Under the pieces are notes generated by a model. It ran no database searches. It was not told where the DNA came from and saw only the letters and a program-made list of their open reading frames with translations. Source: DAOUFU01 sp034429275 (GTDB lineage Bacteria > Chloroflexota > Anaerolineae > Aggregatilineales > Aggregatilineaceae). From it: a stretch of 64,000 bases of DNA. The stretch lies in assembly GCA_034429275.1 (NCBI GenBank), contig DAOUFU010000133.1:1-64000 (forward strand), read 5' to 3'. The position numbers and the translations under genes are program-made. Positions 9,854 through 18,864 of this stretch are shown here, piece by piece; positions within the stretch are counted from its first letter, which is position 1; the number at the start of each line of letters is the position of its first letter.

Positions 9854-10888
9854 CTACTCCTTCGGGATCGCGGCTTCGCGCATACGGATCGCGGCACGCG
9901 CCCATACGTCGCGCAGCCGGTTCATCACCAGGGCGTCGCTGGCCACTGCCAGCAGGATGAACATGCCGAAGATGGCATCTTTCCAGAATTCGTTGATCTG
10001 CATGCGGATCAGGCTTTGTTCGAGCACGCCCATCAGGATCGCGCCGAGGAACATGCCGAACATGGTGCCGGTGCCGCCGTTGATGCTGATCCCGCCGACC
10101 ACCACTGCCGCAATTGCCTGCATGTGCAGGCCCTGCGCCGCGTTGAAGCTGATTGTGCCAAAGCGCGCCAGGTACATGAACCCGCCCAGTCCGGCCAGCG
10201 CGCCGGAGAGTACAAACGCCAGCAGCACGATCCGCCGCGCGGGCAGCCCGGCGATGCGCGCCGCGTCCGGGTTCGAGCCGATGGCGTACAGCCGTCGGCC
10301 ATAGGGCAAATAGGCCAGGATCAACTGGAACAGGATCACAATGGCGACCGCCACGCCAAATAACAGGCGGATATCGACCTGGCCGATGGAAAACAGGCTG
10401 ACTCGTGGCAGGTCTACCAGCCAGTCGGGCAGGTCGCGCACCAGCACGTTTTTGCCCCGGCCATATTCCACCAGCACGCCGCGATAGATCGCCATGGTGC
10501 CCAGCGTGACCACGATGCTGGGGATGTTGCCATAGGTGACCAGCACCCCGTTGATCAGACCCAGTGCCGCGCCTAGCCCCACGGCCAGCGCCAACAGCGC
10601 CAGCGGGGGCAGGTCGCTGTGGCGCGAGACCTGTTGCCCCGCGACATAGGCGGTCACTCCCACGATGGACCCTACCGAAAGGTCGATGTTCCGTGTGACC
10701 ACCACCAGCGTTTCGCCCACTGCCACCACCATGATGATCATGACGGCGGACGAGATGCGCTGGAAGGTGCGCGGCGTGTAGTAATTGTCGATCTGGCTCC
10801 CGAAGAAGAGGATGATCACGATCACGATGAGCAGCAGGCTCAGCTCGCGAATCTGTTCGGGACGGATGAGCTGTCGGATTCGGTTCAT
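9854..10888 (-). CDS. Sugar ABC transporter permease (RbsC/LsrC family)
   Basis: The 344-residue polytopic protein is of normal length for BPD_transp_2 permeases. It has hydrophobic segments at about residues 16-31, 45-62, 85-110 and onward, the conserved [15 protein letters not shown] near the N-terminus, and the coupling-helix signature [22 protein letters not shown], which contacts the ATPase. With the second permease it should form the heterodimeric membrane channel. The ATG at 10888 lies one base beyond the ATPase stop codon, so translation is probably coupled. It lacks the duplication seen in its partner. Confidence 0.9.
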   Translation of the reverse strand: MNRIRQLIRPEQIRELSLLLIVIVIILFFGSQIDNYYTPRTFQRISSAVMIIMVVAVGETLVVVTRNIDLSVGSIVGVTAYVAGQQVSRHSDLPPLALLALAVGLGAALGLINGVLVTYGNIPSIVVTLGTMAIYRGVLVEYGRGKNVLVRDLPDWLVDLPRVSLFSIGQVDIRLLFGVAVAIVILFQLILAYLPYGRRLYAIGSNPDAARIAGLPARRIVLLAFVLSGALAGLGGFMYLARFGTISFNAAQGLHMQAIAAVVVGGISINGGTGTMFGMFLGAILMGVLEQSLIRMQINEFWKDAIFGMFILLAVASDALVMNRLRDVWARAAIRMREAAIPKE

Positions 10889-10889
10889 C

Positions 10890-12401
<1,512 letters not shown>

Positions 12402-12444
12402 AAACTCTTCCGGGGGCAGTAGACGTAATAGTTTTCTCAACAAG

Positions 12445-12473
12445 AGCATACACCCAAAAACCATGTCATGCAA
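12445..12473 (-). promoter_or_regulatory. Promoter of the sugar ABC operon
   Basis: On the minus strand TTGCAT (12473-12468), a 17-base spacer and TATGCT (12450-12445). Both boxes are imperfect, as expected for a controlled promoter. The phased repeats begin four bases upstream of the -35 box. Confidence 0.5.
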
Positions 12474-12477
12474 GCTG

Positions 12478-12517
12478 TTTCGCCAAATTTCGCCAATTTT
12501 CGCAAGTTTTCGCCAGA
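12478..12517 (-). promoter_or_regulatory. Four phased 10-bp repeats, probable DeoR-type operator (ABC side)
   Basis: Four consecutive 10-bp units on the minus strand: TCTGGCGAAA, ACTTGCGAAA, ATTGGCGAAA, TTTGGCGAAA (consensus WYTGGCGAAA). One unit per DNA turn means all lie on the same helix face. DeoR-family repressors are known to bind short multiple direct repeats. A matching cluster in the opposite orientation faces the regulator gene at 12624-12663. Confidence 0.7.
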
Positions 12518-12623
12518 ATGCGATCGGCCCTCGTTTTCCCCGTGCGCACGGGCCAGGGACGCCGTCGGTCAGTTCGTCCTGGCCTCCAACAGGCCCTATC
12601 GTGAGATGATCAACACGATAGGA

Positions 12624-12663
12624 CTTCTCGAAATTTGTTGAAGTTTGTTGCAATTTGGTGAAA
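12624..12663 (+). promoter_or_regulatory. Four phased 10-bp repeats, probable DeoR-type operator (regulator side)
   Basis: Units on the plus strand: CTTCTCGAAA, TTTGTTGAAG, TTTGTTGCAA, TTTGGTGAAA. The last differs by one base from the best unit of the cluster at 12478-12517 (TTTGGCGAAA). The cluster covers the likely -35 box of the regulator's own promoter, consistent with autorepression. Confidence 0.65.
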
Positions 12664-12675
12664 TGGGCTGATAAT
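12648..12675 (+). promoter_or_regulatory. Candidate promoter of the DeoR-type regulator operon
   Basis: TTGCAA (12648-12653), a 16-base spacer and GATAAT (12670-12675). The -35 box lies inside the phased repeats. Confidence 0.45.
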
Positions 12676-12748
12676 AGAAGCAGGCAGTTCGATCAGGGAG
12701 CCGGGGCATGGGGCCGCGTGTGCAGACATTCCATACCCCCGGCAGCAA

Positions 12749-14482
12749 ATGACAGCCACCATGCCTACATCTGCCAGCGCATATGAGCGGCACCAGACGA
12801 TCCTGGACCTGGTCCAGCGATACGAAAGCGTTCGTGTGACGGACCTCGCCGAGCAGTTGAATGTCTCGGAGAGCACCGTGCGCACCGATCTCGAAACCCT
12901 GAGCGAGCAGGGCTTCCTGGTGCGCGTGCGCGGTGGCGCGATTGCCCGGCAGGATCGCCGCGCCGATGACGTCCCGCTCTACCTCACCCAGAAGGCCCAG
13001 ACTCACGCCAGGGAAAAACAGGCTATCGCTCGCTGGGCAGCGGGCATGATCGAAGATGGCGACATCATCATGCTCGACGCCAGTTCGACGATCTTCCACA
13101 TCGCCCCCTTTGTGCGCGATCGCCGCGAGCTGACCGTCTTCACTAACGGGATCGATGTGGCGCGGCTGCTGGCCAAAGAACCCTCGAACACGGTGATCAT
13201 TCTGGGCGGCATCCTGCGCTCGAACGGCAACTCGATCACGGGCGAGATCAGCAAGCAGGTGCTTCAGGATTACCACGTCCAGACGGCATTTGTCTCGTGC
13301 AGCGGTTTCACCCCAGACCAGGGATTCTTTGAAATTGACCTGCGCGAAGCCCAGATGAAGACCCTGATGATCCAGGCCGCCCAGCAGCGGGTCGCGCTGC
13401 TAGATTCGAGCAAGGTTGGGCGCGTCGGCCTGACGGTTTTTGGCACGCTGGCCGACTTCAACACTGTGGTCACCGACGAAAACATCAGCCGCCCGGTCAT
13501 CGAAGCAATCCGCCGGGCCGGGGTGCATGTGATCGTCTGCGGCGAACAAACCACCCGTTCGTATGCGCCCGAAGGCGTCCGCCGCCACAAGTACCGCATC
13601 GGCTTCGCCAACCTCAGTGAGAGCACGCCCTTCAGCCGCGATGTTCGCCGCAGCCTGGAGACTGCCGCCCAGAAGAGCCAGCAGGTCGATCTGATCGTGG
13701 CCGATAACCAGCTAGACCCGCAGATCGCCTTACGGGTCGCCGACGAGCTGATCGCGCAGGACATCGACCTGGTGATCGAGTACCAGATCGACGAGATGAC
13801 TGGCAACCTCATCGCCCAAAAGTTCCACCAGGCACAGATTCCGATCATCGCCATCGACATCCCGATGGTGGGCGGTGTGTTTTTTGGGGTCAATAACTAC
13901 ATCGCGGGTAAAATGGCCGGGGTGGAACTGGGGAAAGCGATCCGGCAGCGGTGGCAGGGCGAGGTGGACTGGCTGATCGTGGTGGAGCAGCAGCGCGCCG
14001 GAAGCCTGCCGGCCATGCGCATTCAGGGCCAGTTGGACGGCGTGGCGGAGGTGATCGGCCCGGTCGCGCCGGAAAAAATCCTGCGGGTCGACTCGGACAA
14101 CACGGTAGAAGGCAATTACGAGACGCTCAAACGGCTGTTTCGCGGTCTGCCCACCGATGCCCGGATCGCGGTCGTGTGGTTCAACGATGATGCCGCCGTC
14201 GGGGCGATCTATGCCGCGCAGGATACCGGCCTCGCAGAGAATGTGCTGGTGGGCGGCCAGGGCGCGGATCGCCGGGGGCGGGCGGAACTGCGGGCGCATC
14301 CCCGGCTGCTGGGCGGCACCACCGCTTACCGCCCGGAAGATTACGGCGAGCACCTGGTCCGGCTGGCGCTCGACATCCTGGAAGGCAAACCGGTGCCGCC
14401 CGCGCTGTATATGGAGCATTTTTTCATCAACCCGGAAAATGTCGAGCAGTACTATCCTCTGGCTGCGGAGAACCCCGCCTGA
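12749..14482 (+). CDS. DeoR-family regulator fused to a periplasmic-binding-like sensor domain
   Basis: The 577-residue protein has three parts. Residues 10-65 are a DeoR winged helix-turn-helix (RHQTILDLVQRYESVRVTDL, NVSESTVRTDLETLSEQG). Residues 85-255 are the DeoR sugar-phosphate sensor fold (GDIIMLDASSTIFHIAP, LTVFTNG, FVSCSGFTPDQGFFEID, DSSKVGRVG). Residues about 272-577 resemble a Peripla_BP_4 sugar-binding domain (YRIGFANLSESTPFSRDVRR, IPIIAIDIPMVGGVFFGVNN). No signal peptide or membrane segment is present, so all of it is cytoplasmic. Ordinary DeoR regulators stop near residue 255, so this one could sense two ligands. It is divergent from the ABC operon and 57 bases upstream of an alpha-galactosidase. 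Another ATG at 12761 is possible; neither start has a strong ribosome site. Confidence 0.88.
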   Translation: MTATMPTSASAYERHQTILDLVQRYESVRVTDLAEQLNVSESTVRTDLETLSEQGFLVRVRGGAIARQDRRADDVPLYLTQKAQTHAREKQAIARWAAGMIEDGDIIMLDASSTIFHIAPFVRDRRELTVFTNGIDVARLLAKEPSNTVIILGGILRSNGNSITGEISKQVLQDYHVQTAFVSCSGFTPDQGFFEIDLREAQMKTLMIQAAQQRVALLDSSKVGRVGLTVFGTLADFNTVVTDENISRPVIEAIRRAGVHVIVCGEQTTRSYAPEGVRRHKYRIGFANLSESTPFSRDVRRSLETAAQKSQQVDLIVADNQLDPQIALRVADELIAQDIDLVIEYQIDEMTGNLIAQKFHQAQIPIIAIDIPMVGGVFFGVNNYIAGKMAGVELGKAIRQRWQGEVDWLIVVEQQRAGSLPAMRIQGQLDGVAEVIGPVAPEKILRVDSDNTVEGNYETLKRLFRGLPTDARIAVVWFNDDAAVGAIYAAQDTGLAENVLVGGQGADRRGRAELRAHPRLLGGTTAYRPEDYGEHLVRLALDILEGKPVPPALYMEHFFINPENVEQYYPLAAENPA

Positions 14483-14539
14483 TCTCCGGCTGATGCCCCT
14501 CTCTGCACCGCGATTTGCTGGCAAGAAAGGATATTTCTT

Positions 14540-15814
14540 ATGACTGTTTATAATGGCCTGGCACCCACGCCGCCGATGGGGTGGAACAGTTGGGATTGCT
14601 ATGGCCCCACCGTGCGTGAAGACGAGGTCAAGGCTAACGCCGACTTTATGGCGGCGCACCTGCTTCGCCACGGTTGGGATACGGTGGTGGTCGATATTCA
14701 GTGGTACGAGCCTGCTGCCCAGGCAGGCGGCTACCGCCCGAACGCCGACCTGATCATGGATGAGTATGGGCGGCTGCTGCCCGCTGTGAACCGTTTCCCC
14801 TCCGCTGCAAACGGGGCGGGCTTTAAGCCCCTGGCCGATTATGTGCACAGCCTGGGGCTGAAGTTCGGCATTCACATCATGCGCGGCATCCCACACCGGG
14901 CTGTCAAAGCCAATCTGCCGATCTTCAACACGCCCTACCGCGCGCAGGACATCGCCGATATGGGGCGAATCTGCCCCTGGAACGATGACATGGTCGGCAT
15001 CGATATGTCGCGGCCCGGCGCGCAGGACTACTACCATTCGATCTTCGCGCTCTATGCGGCGTGGGGAGTCGATTACATCAAGGCCGACGATATGCTCTAT
15101 CCCTACCACGTCCAAGAGATCGAGGGCGTGCGGCGGGCGATTGAATCGTGCGGGCGGACGATGGTGCTCAGCCTCTCGCCGGGCGTCAATCTCACCACCG
15201 ACCACAGCGATCACCTGAAGCAGAACTGTGAGTTGTTCCGCATCTCGGCGGATTTCTGGGATCGCTGGGAGGATTTGAAGGCGCAGTTCGAAATCTGCCA
15301 TACCTGGGAAGCCCTGACCGGCCCCGGCTGCTGGGCCGATGCCGATATGCTGCCGCTGGGACACATCGGCATCCGCGCCGAGCGCGGCGTGGACCGCCCC
15401 TCTCTGCTCACCCGCGACGAGCAGGTTACCCTCATGACTCTGTGGGCGATCTTTCGCTCGCCGCTGATGTTTGGTGGCGATTTGCCCAGCAGCGACTCCT
15501 TCACGCTCAGCCTGCTGACCAACGACGAGGTGCTGCGGGTGAACCAGGCCAGCCGCGCCAATCGCCAGATCATGCGGCAGGGCGACCTGATCGCCTGGGC
15601 AGCGGAAGCCCTCGACGGCGACGACCGATACCTGGCGTTGTTCAATGCCGGCGAGGAAGCGGCGCGGGTCGCGATCGACCTGGAGATGCTTGGGCTGGAT
15701 GCGTGCACGGTGCGCGATCTGTGGGCGGGCAGCGATCTGGGGATCGCGCGCGGCAGCTTCGGCCAGGTGCTCGCACCGCACGCTGCCGGGCTGTACCGGC
15801 TGCGGCGCGCGTAA
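14540..15814 (+). CDS. GH27-type alpha-galactosidase
   Basis: This 424-residue cytoplasmic glycoside hydrolase (no signal peptide) should release terminal alpha-linked galactose or a related sugar. The family 27 signature PTPPMGWNSWDCYGP is at residues 9-23. The TIM barrel has DTVVVDIQWYEP, GLKFGIHIMRGIPH and the nucleophile motif VDYIKADD (Asp183), with the acid/base in FRISADFWD (Asp238), and CWADADMLPLG. It ends with a beta-sandwich domain (about 335-424). A ribosome site (AAGAAAGGA) lies before the ATG. Being cytoplasmic and co-directional with the DeoR-fusion gene, it probably hydrolyses an oligosaccharide imported by the ABC system. Exact specificity (galactose, arabinopyranose or N-acetylgalactosamine) is open. 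Confidence 0.85.
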   Translation: MTVYNGLAPTPPMGWNSWDCYGPTVREDEVKANADFMAAHLLRHGWDTVVVDIQWYEPAAQAGGYRPNADLIMDEYGRLLPAVNRFPSAANGAGFKPLADYVHSLGLKFGIHIMRGIPHRAVKANLPIFNTPYRAQDIADMGRICPWNDDMVGIDMSRPGAQDYYHSIFALYAAWGVDYIKADDMLYPYHVQEIEGVRRAIESCGRTMVLSLSPGVNLTTDHSDHLKQNCELFRISADFWDRWEDLKAQFEICHTWEALTGPGCWADADMLPLGHIGIRAERGVDRPSLLTRDEQVTLMTLWAIFRSPLMFGGDLPSSDSFTLSLLTNDEVLRVNQASRANRQIMRQGDLIAWAAEALDGDDRYLALFNAGEEAARVAIDLEMLGLDACTVRDLWAGSDLGIARGSFGQVLAPHAAGLYRLRRA

Positions 15815-15885
15815 GCACGCGGCGCGTGAGCACGCGGCGCGTGAGCACGCGGCGCGTAAGCACGCGGCGCGTAAGCACGCAGCGC
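15811..15885 (+). repeat. Five 15-bp tandem repeats spanning a stop codon
   Basis: Unit GTRAGCACGCGGCGC occurs five times in register (15811, 15826, 15841, 15856, 15871). Sequence varies only at the third base (GTA/GTG) and one C/A change in the last unit. The first unit carries the TAA stop of the alpha-galactosidase at 15812-15814, so repeat expansion started at the gene end. Confidence 0.9.
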
Positions 15886-15917
15886 GTGTAACCGCGCGGT
15901 GTGGTCCCCACAACAAA

Positions 15918-15945
15918 CACGCGGTGCGCCCAGGTGCACCGCGTG
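15918..15945. terminator. GC-rich hairpin between convergent genes
   Basis: CACGCGGTGC (15918-15927) pairs perfectly with GCACCGCGTG (15936-15945), loop of 8. It lies between the end of the alpha-galactosidase and the convergent FecR-like gene. The following plus-strand sequence reaches a T run only after about 10 bases, so intrinsic termination is likely but not certain. Confidence 0.5.
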
Positions 15946-16023
15946 GACTCATGTCATTTTGGGGCCAGGATGCCTGGCCCGGAATGGTGAGGCCGATTTC
16001 CCCGGTCTCGCCATTATGCGGTG

Positions 16024-17040
16024 CTATCCGCCCGGCGCAGGTGTGGCCTGTTCCGCTTCTGACTGACCGCTGGCAGAATCGGGCAGTCCCCTGCCGCCGT
16101 AAAGCTGCGCGTTCAGATCGACGCGCGGCAGAATATCGCAGTTCTCTCCAAGCGTCGTGGCCGGGCCATAGACCCAGCCGTAATTGAACAGGTCCGTTTG
16201 CAGCGGGTCGGTGGCGTAGGCAATTTGCAGCCACAGGTTGCCATCAGTGGCCGCGCGCACCCACAAGACCTGGCCGGAAGGCACGCCGCCCAGCCGCTGG
16301 CTGTTTTCCGAAGGATACATGCGCACGACCAGGTTGGTATTGGCGGTCGTGAAGCACAGCGCGTCTAGCGCCCGGTTCGTCCCAGGTGTCACTCCGTCGG
16401 TGGTGACCGTGCTCTTCTCGCCGCCGAAGAATATCTCGTTGGCCACCAGGGTGACCGGGTCGCCCGTGCCTGTGCGGACTTCGGCGCGGCCAAAGGTGAC
16501 GATGATCAGGCTGGTGCCTTCTGCGCCGACTGTGATCTCCGCATGACCTTCGAGCAGGCGCACCTGGGCATCGGGCAGGGTAATGTCGAATGTTCCAGGG
16601 GATTCGCCGGAAATACGGTGGCCAACCCCGGCGATCAGATGGCCCTGCTCCAGGGTCATTTCTACCACACCTACGCCCTCGTTCAATTCCAGCCGGTTGA
16701 GGGTCAGGCGGCTGTTCTGGGCCAGGACGGTCTCGGTGCCGTCGTAGAACCACGAGATCAGAACCGCGCCGGTAGCATCGGTGCGCAGAGTCTCGCCCGG
16801 ATCAAAGGCGGCCCGTCCTGCCCGCGTTTCTTCTGAGGAACCCGGCTGGCTGACATATACATTTTCGACCAGTACCGTGATCGCGCCGCGCACCGACTGG
16901 GCGGATTCGCTCGTATCGGTCTGCGCCCATACCACGCCACCCATTGCGCCGCTCAGAACGCCACCCACAGAAGCCGCCAGCAGGCCGATCCGTGTTGCTG
17001 CTCGCCCCATCCGCTTCAAACTGAGTATGCGAGAGTTCAT
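16024..17040 (-). CDS. Secreted FecR-like/SH3b-like protein
   Basis: The 338-residue protein has a basic N-terminus and signal peptide (residues 1-40, RIGLLAASVGGVLSG to VVWAQ). Residues about 50-190 resemble a FecR-type beta domain (GETLRTDATGAVLISWFYDG, then VLAQNSRLTLNRLELNEGVG). Residues about 235-310 resemble a bacterial SH3 domain (NLVVRMYPSENSQRLGGVPS, then GNLWLQIAYATD and YGWVYGPAT). Such pairs are frequent in Chloroflexota extracytoplasmic proteins with structural or wall-binding roles, not necessarily in iron signalling. The start at 17040 follows GGAG; an upstream 39-codon extension has no support. No neighbouring sigma or FecA gene is present, so a FecR regulatory role is unlikely. 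Confidence 0.7.
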   Translation of the reverse strand: MNSRILSLKRMGRAATRIGLLAASVGGVLSGAMGGVVWAQTDTSESAQSVRGAITVLVENVYVSQPGSSEETRAGRAAFDPGETLRTDATGAVLISWFYDGTETVLAQNSRLTLNRLELNEGVGVVEMTLEQGHLIAGVGHRISGESPGTFDITLPDAQVRLLEGHAEITVGAEGTSLIIVTFGRAEVRTGTGDPVTLVANEIFFGGEKSTVTTDGVTPGTNRALDALCFTTANTNLVVRMYPSENSQRLGGVPSGQVLWVRAATDGNLWLQIAYATDPLQTDLFNYGWVYGPATTLGENCDILPRVDLNAQLYGGRGLPDSASGQSEAEQATPAPGG

Positions 17041-17236
17041 GGTTGGACTCCTACCATAGTCAGTGCCTGTCCCCCGTGATGCCGCCCATCCTGCTGAGGC
17101 CCTGCTGCGAAGCCTGCCCTTCAAATGAGCCGCCGGAACGCCCTGGGGACCTGGCACATGTTGGCGATGGTTAGTTTTTAGCCCAAAATGCCCGCGATTC
17201 CCATAGTATTGTGGGACTGTTAGCGCAAGAGAAACA

Positions 17237-18280
17237 TCAGGCGGGCCGTGTGAAGTTCAGGTCCCCTTCGACCAGTTCGATCAACGTTCCGTCGGGGTCG
17301 GTGAAAAAGGCCAACCGGATGCCGCTGAGGGTCGATGTTTTGGGCGTCATGGTGAAGGTGACCCCCGCGCAGGCCAGCTGCTCGGCGATGGCGTCCAGGC
17401 CGGTGACGCGCAGCGCCAGGTGTCGCAGCCCGATCTGGGTATTGTCGCTGGGGGCGGGCTGTTGGGTCGCGGCGTTGGTGAAGCTGAACAACTCGATCCG
17501 CCCGTGCCCGGTGTCCAGGTAGGCGGTGACCGCGCCGCGCTCGTCGTGTGGATCGAGATAGCCAAGCAGGCGAAACCCCAGGACACCCTGGTAGAACTCC
17601 AATGCACGCTCCAGGTTGCTCACCGTGATGGCGACATGATCCAGGCCGTGAATGTGCGGTGCGGCAGGCGGTGCAGCAGGCGCGGCGCTAGAGGTGGACG
17701 TATCTGGCGGAGCGGGTGGCACCACCGCAGCGACTCCGGTGAAGATCGGCGGCGCGATCCGGTCCGGGTTATCGACATAACGCGCCAGCCTGCGAATCAG
17801 GCGGTGAACCGTCTTCGGTTCTTCGGGGACATAGGGGTAAATCGGCAGCGCCGGATTCAGGCCCAGCAGGGCGCGGATTTCGTCTGAGGAAAGGGCCTCC
17901 GGCTCGTTCTGACGCCCGGCGGCGATGATCAGGTCTGCGCCGGGATGGGTGGAATGCAGGCGCATCAGCGCACTGTGGATGGTGTGCGGGGCCAGGATTT
18001 TGACGGCATCGAGGATCAGCACGTAGCCGTCGCAGTTGAGCAGCCCTGCGCCCGATGCCAGCCGCTCACTGATGAGCTGCACGTAAACGGGCTGCGAAGT
18101 CCCCAGCGTGGTCAGTTTGACAAAACATGGTGCTTCGCCTGTGCCCAGGCTGCCGATGCGGGTGGCCGGTGGCTCCATCTCCCACACGGTGCGCATGAAT
18201 GCGCCGCTGCTCACAGGGGAACGATAGGCAGCAGCGACCGAATCGGGCTGAAAAAAACCGAATACCGCGATCTTGAGCAT
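17237..18280 (-). CDS. Degenerate small-GTPase-like domain fused to a VOC (glyoxalase/bleomycin) domain
   Basis: This 347-residue protein has two halves. Residues 1-175 follow the layout of the small MglA/Ras-like GTPases common in Chloroflexota (MLKIAVFGFF opening strand; GYVLILDA; IIAAGRQNEPEALSSDEIRA; PIYPYVPEEPKTVHRLIRRL), but the P-loop is replaced by GFFQPDSV, the switch DxxGQ motif is lost, and the base-specificity NKxD is replaced by GRQNE. A Pro/Ala linker follows (about 185-215). Residues 216-345 are a VOC domain (GLDHVAITVSNLERALEFYQ, GVLGFRLLGYLD, ending FFTDPDGTLIELVE) with metal-ligand candidates H219, E290 region and E338 region. The VOC part could bind a metal and small molecule; GTP hydrolysis is unlikely. 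Start at 18280 follows CGGAG. Confidence 0.75.
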   Translation of the reverse strand: MLKIAVFGFFQPDSVAAAYRSPVSSGAFMRTVWEMEPPATRIGSLGTGEAPCFVKLTTLGTSQPVYVQLISERLASGAGLLNCDGYVLILDAVKILAPHTIHSALMRLHSTHPGADLIIAAGRQNEPEALSSDEIRALLGLNPALPIYPYVPEEPKTVHRLIRRLARYVDNPDRIAPPIFTGVAAVVPPAPPDTSTSSAAPAAPPAAPHIHGLDHVAITVSNLERALEFYQGVLGFRLLGYLDPHDERGAVTAYLDTGHGRIELFSFTNAATQQPAPSDNTQIGLRHLALRVTGLDAIAEQLACAGVTFTMTPKTSTLSGIRLAFFTDPDGTLIELVEGDLNFTRPA

Positions 18281-18436
18281 GGTCGGCTCCGGTGACAGGG
18301 CTGTGCGGCGTGATGCGCGCATCTTAACCCGCTTCTGGCGCGGCTGCCACCCCGAATCTGGAATGAGCGAAAAACCGCAGGTGTGGCCTATACCATTGAG
18401 ATTTTGTGAAATTTTGTGAAAACTATTCATGGAGCC

Positions 18437-18465
18437 TTGATCTTGCGACAACCCTATGCTATGAT
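18437..18465 (+). promoter_or_regulatory. Promoter of the Flp pilin gene
   Basis: TTGATC (18437-18442), a 17-base spacer and TATGAT (18460-18465), 79 bases before the pilin ATG. Confidence 0.55.
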
Positions 18466-18544
18466 GGTTTCAAGTTCGAGGAAGACACCGAGGGCTTCCC
18501 GGATGCTTGGTTCGGTTGTCATCTTACCTTTAGGAGAAATCATC

Positions 18545-18691
18545 ATGCTGTACCTCCCGCGCGAAGAAGGTCAAGGTCTGGTCGAGTACGCTCTGATCCT
18601 GGTGCTGGTTGCGGTCGTCGTGATCGTCATCCTGGCCCTGCTTGGCCCGGCAATCGGCAACATCTTCTCGAACATCGTCCGCGCTCTGTAG
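18545..18691 (+). CDS. Flp/Fap-type pilin (class IVb), 48 residues
   Basis: MLYLPREEGQGLVEYALILV opens a 48-residue protein with the Flp signature: a G-Q-GLVEY prepilin cleavage/N-methylation region (cleavage expected after the Gly before Q or L, Glu5-like residue in VEYALI) followed by one hydrophobic helix (VVVIVILALLGPAIG) and a short tail. These pilins assemble into Tad pili or act as pseudopilins. The ATG at 18545 follows AGGAGA. The gene stands alone between its own promoter and terminator, with no tad genes near. Such short Flp proteins are common as multi-copy orphans in Chloroflexota. Confidence 0.9.
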   Translation: MLYLPREEGQGLVEYALILVLVAVVVIVILALLGPAIGNIFSNIVRAL

Positions 18692-18714
18692 TCTTCACTG
18701 GTACCACCATCGAC

Positions 18715-18744
18715 GAAGCCCGGTCTGCCGGGCTTCATCTTTTG
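18715..18744 (+). terminator. Intrinsic terminator of the pilin gene
   Basis: GAAGCCCGG / CCGGGCTTC stem with TCTG loop, then ATCTTTTG. It makes the pilin a monocistronic unit. Confidence 0.88.
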
Positions 18745-18864
18745 TTCCCCGGTTCACTTCCAGTCGTGGCACCCCCAAAACTCTCCGCTTTCGCAACTTT
18801 GCGGTACACTAGCGCCACACCCAGGGGGAAATGGCAAAAACACTGGCACAAGAAGGAGTCATGA

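Noticed and set aside
12478..12663. Phased repeats as a CRISPR array
   Set aside because: Units are 10 bp and directly adjacent with no spacers; they lie in a divergent promoter region and fit regulator binding sites.
13730..16234. A minus-strand open frame of 834 codons opposite the DeoR fusion and alpha-galactosidase
   Set aside because: Same reason: it is antisense to two well-supported genes and includes translated 15-bp repeats (RAACLRAA runs).
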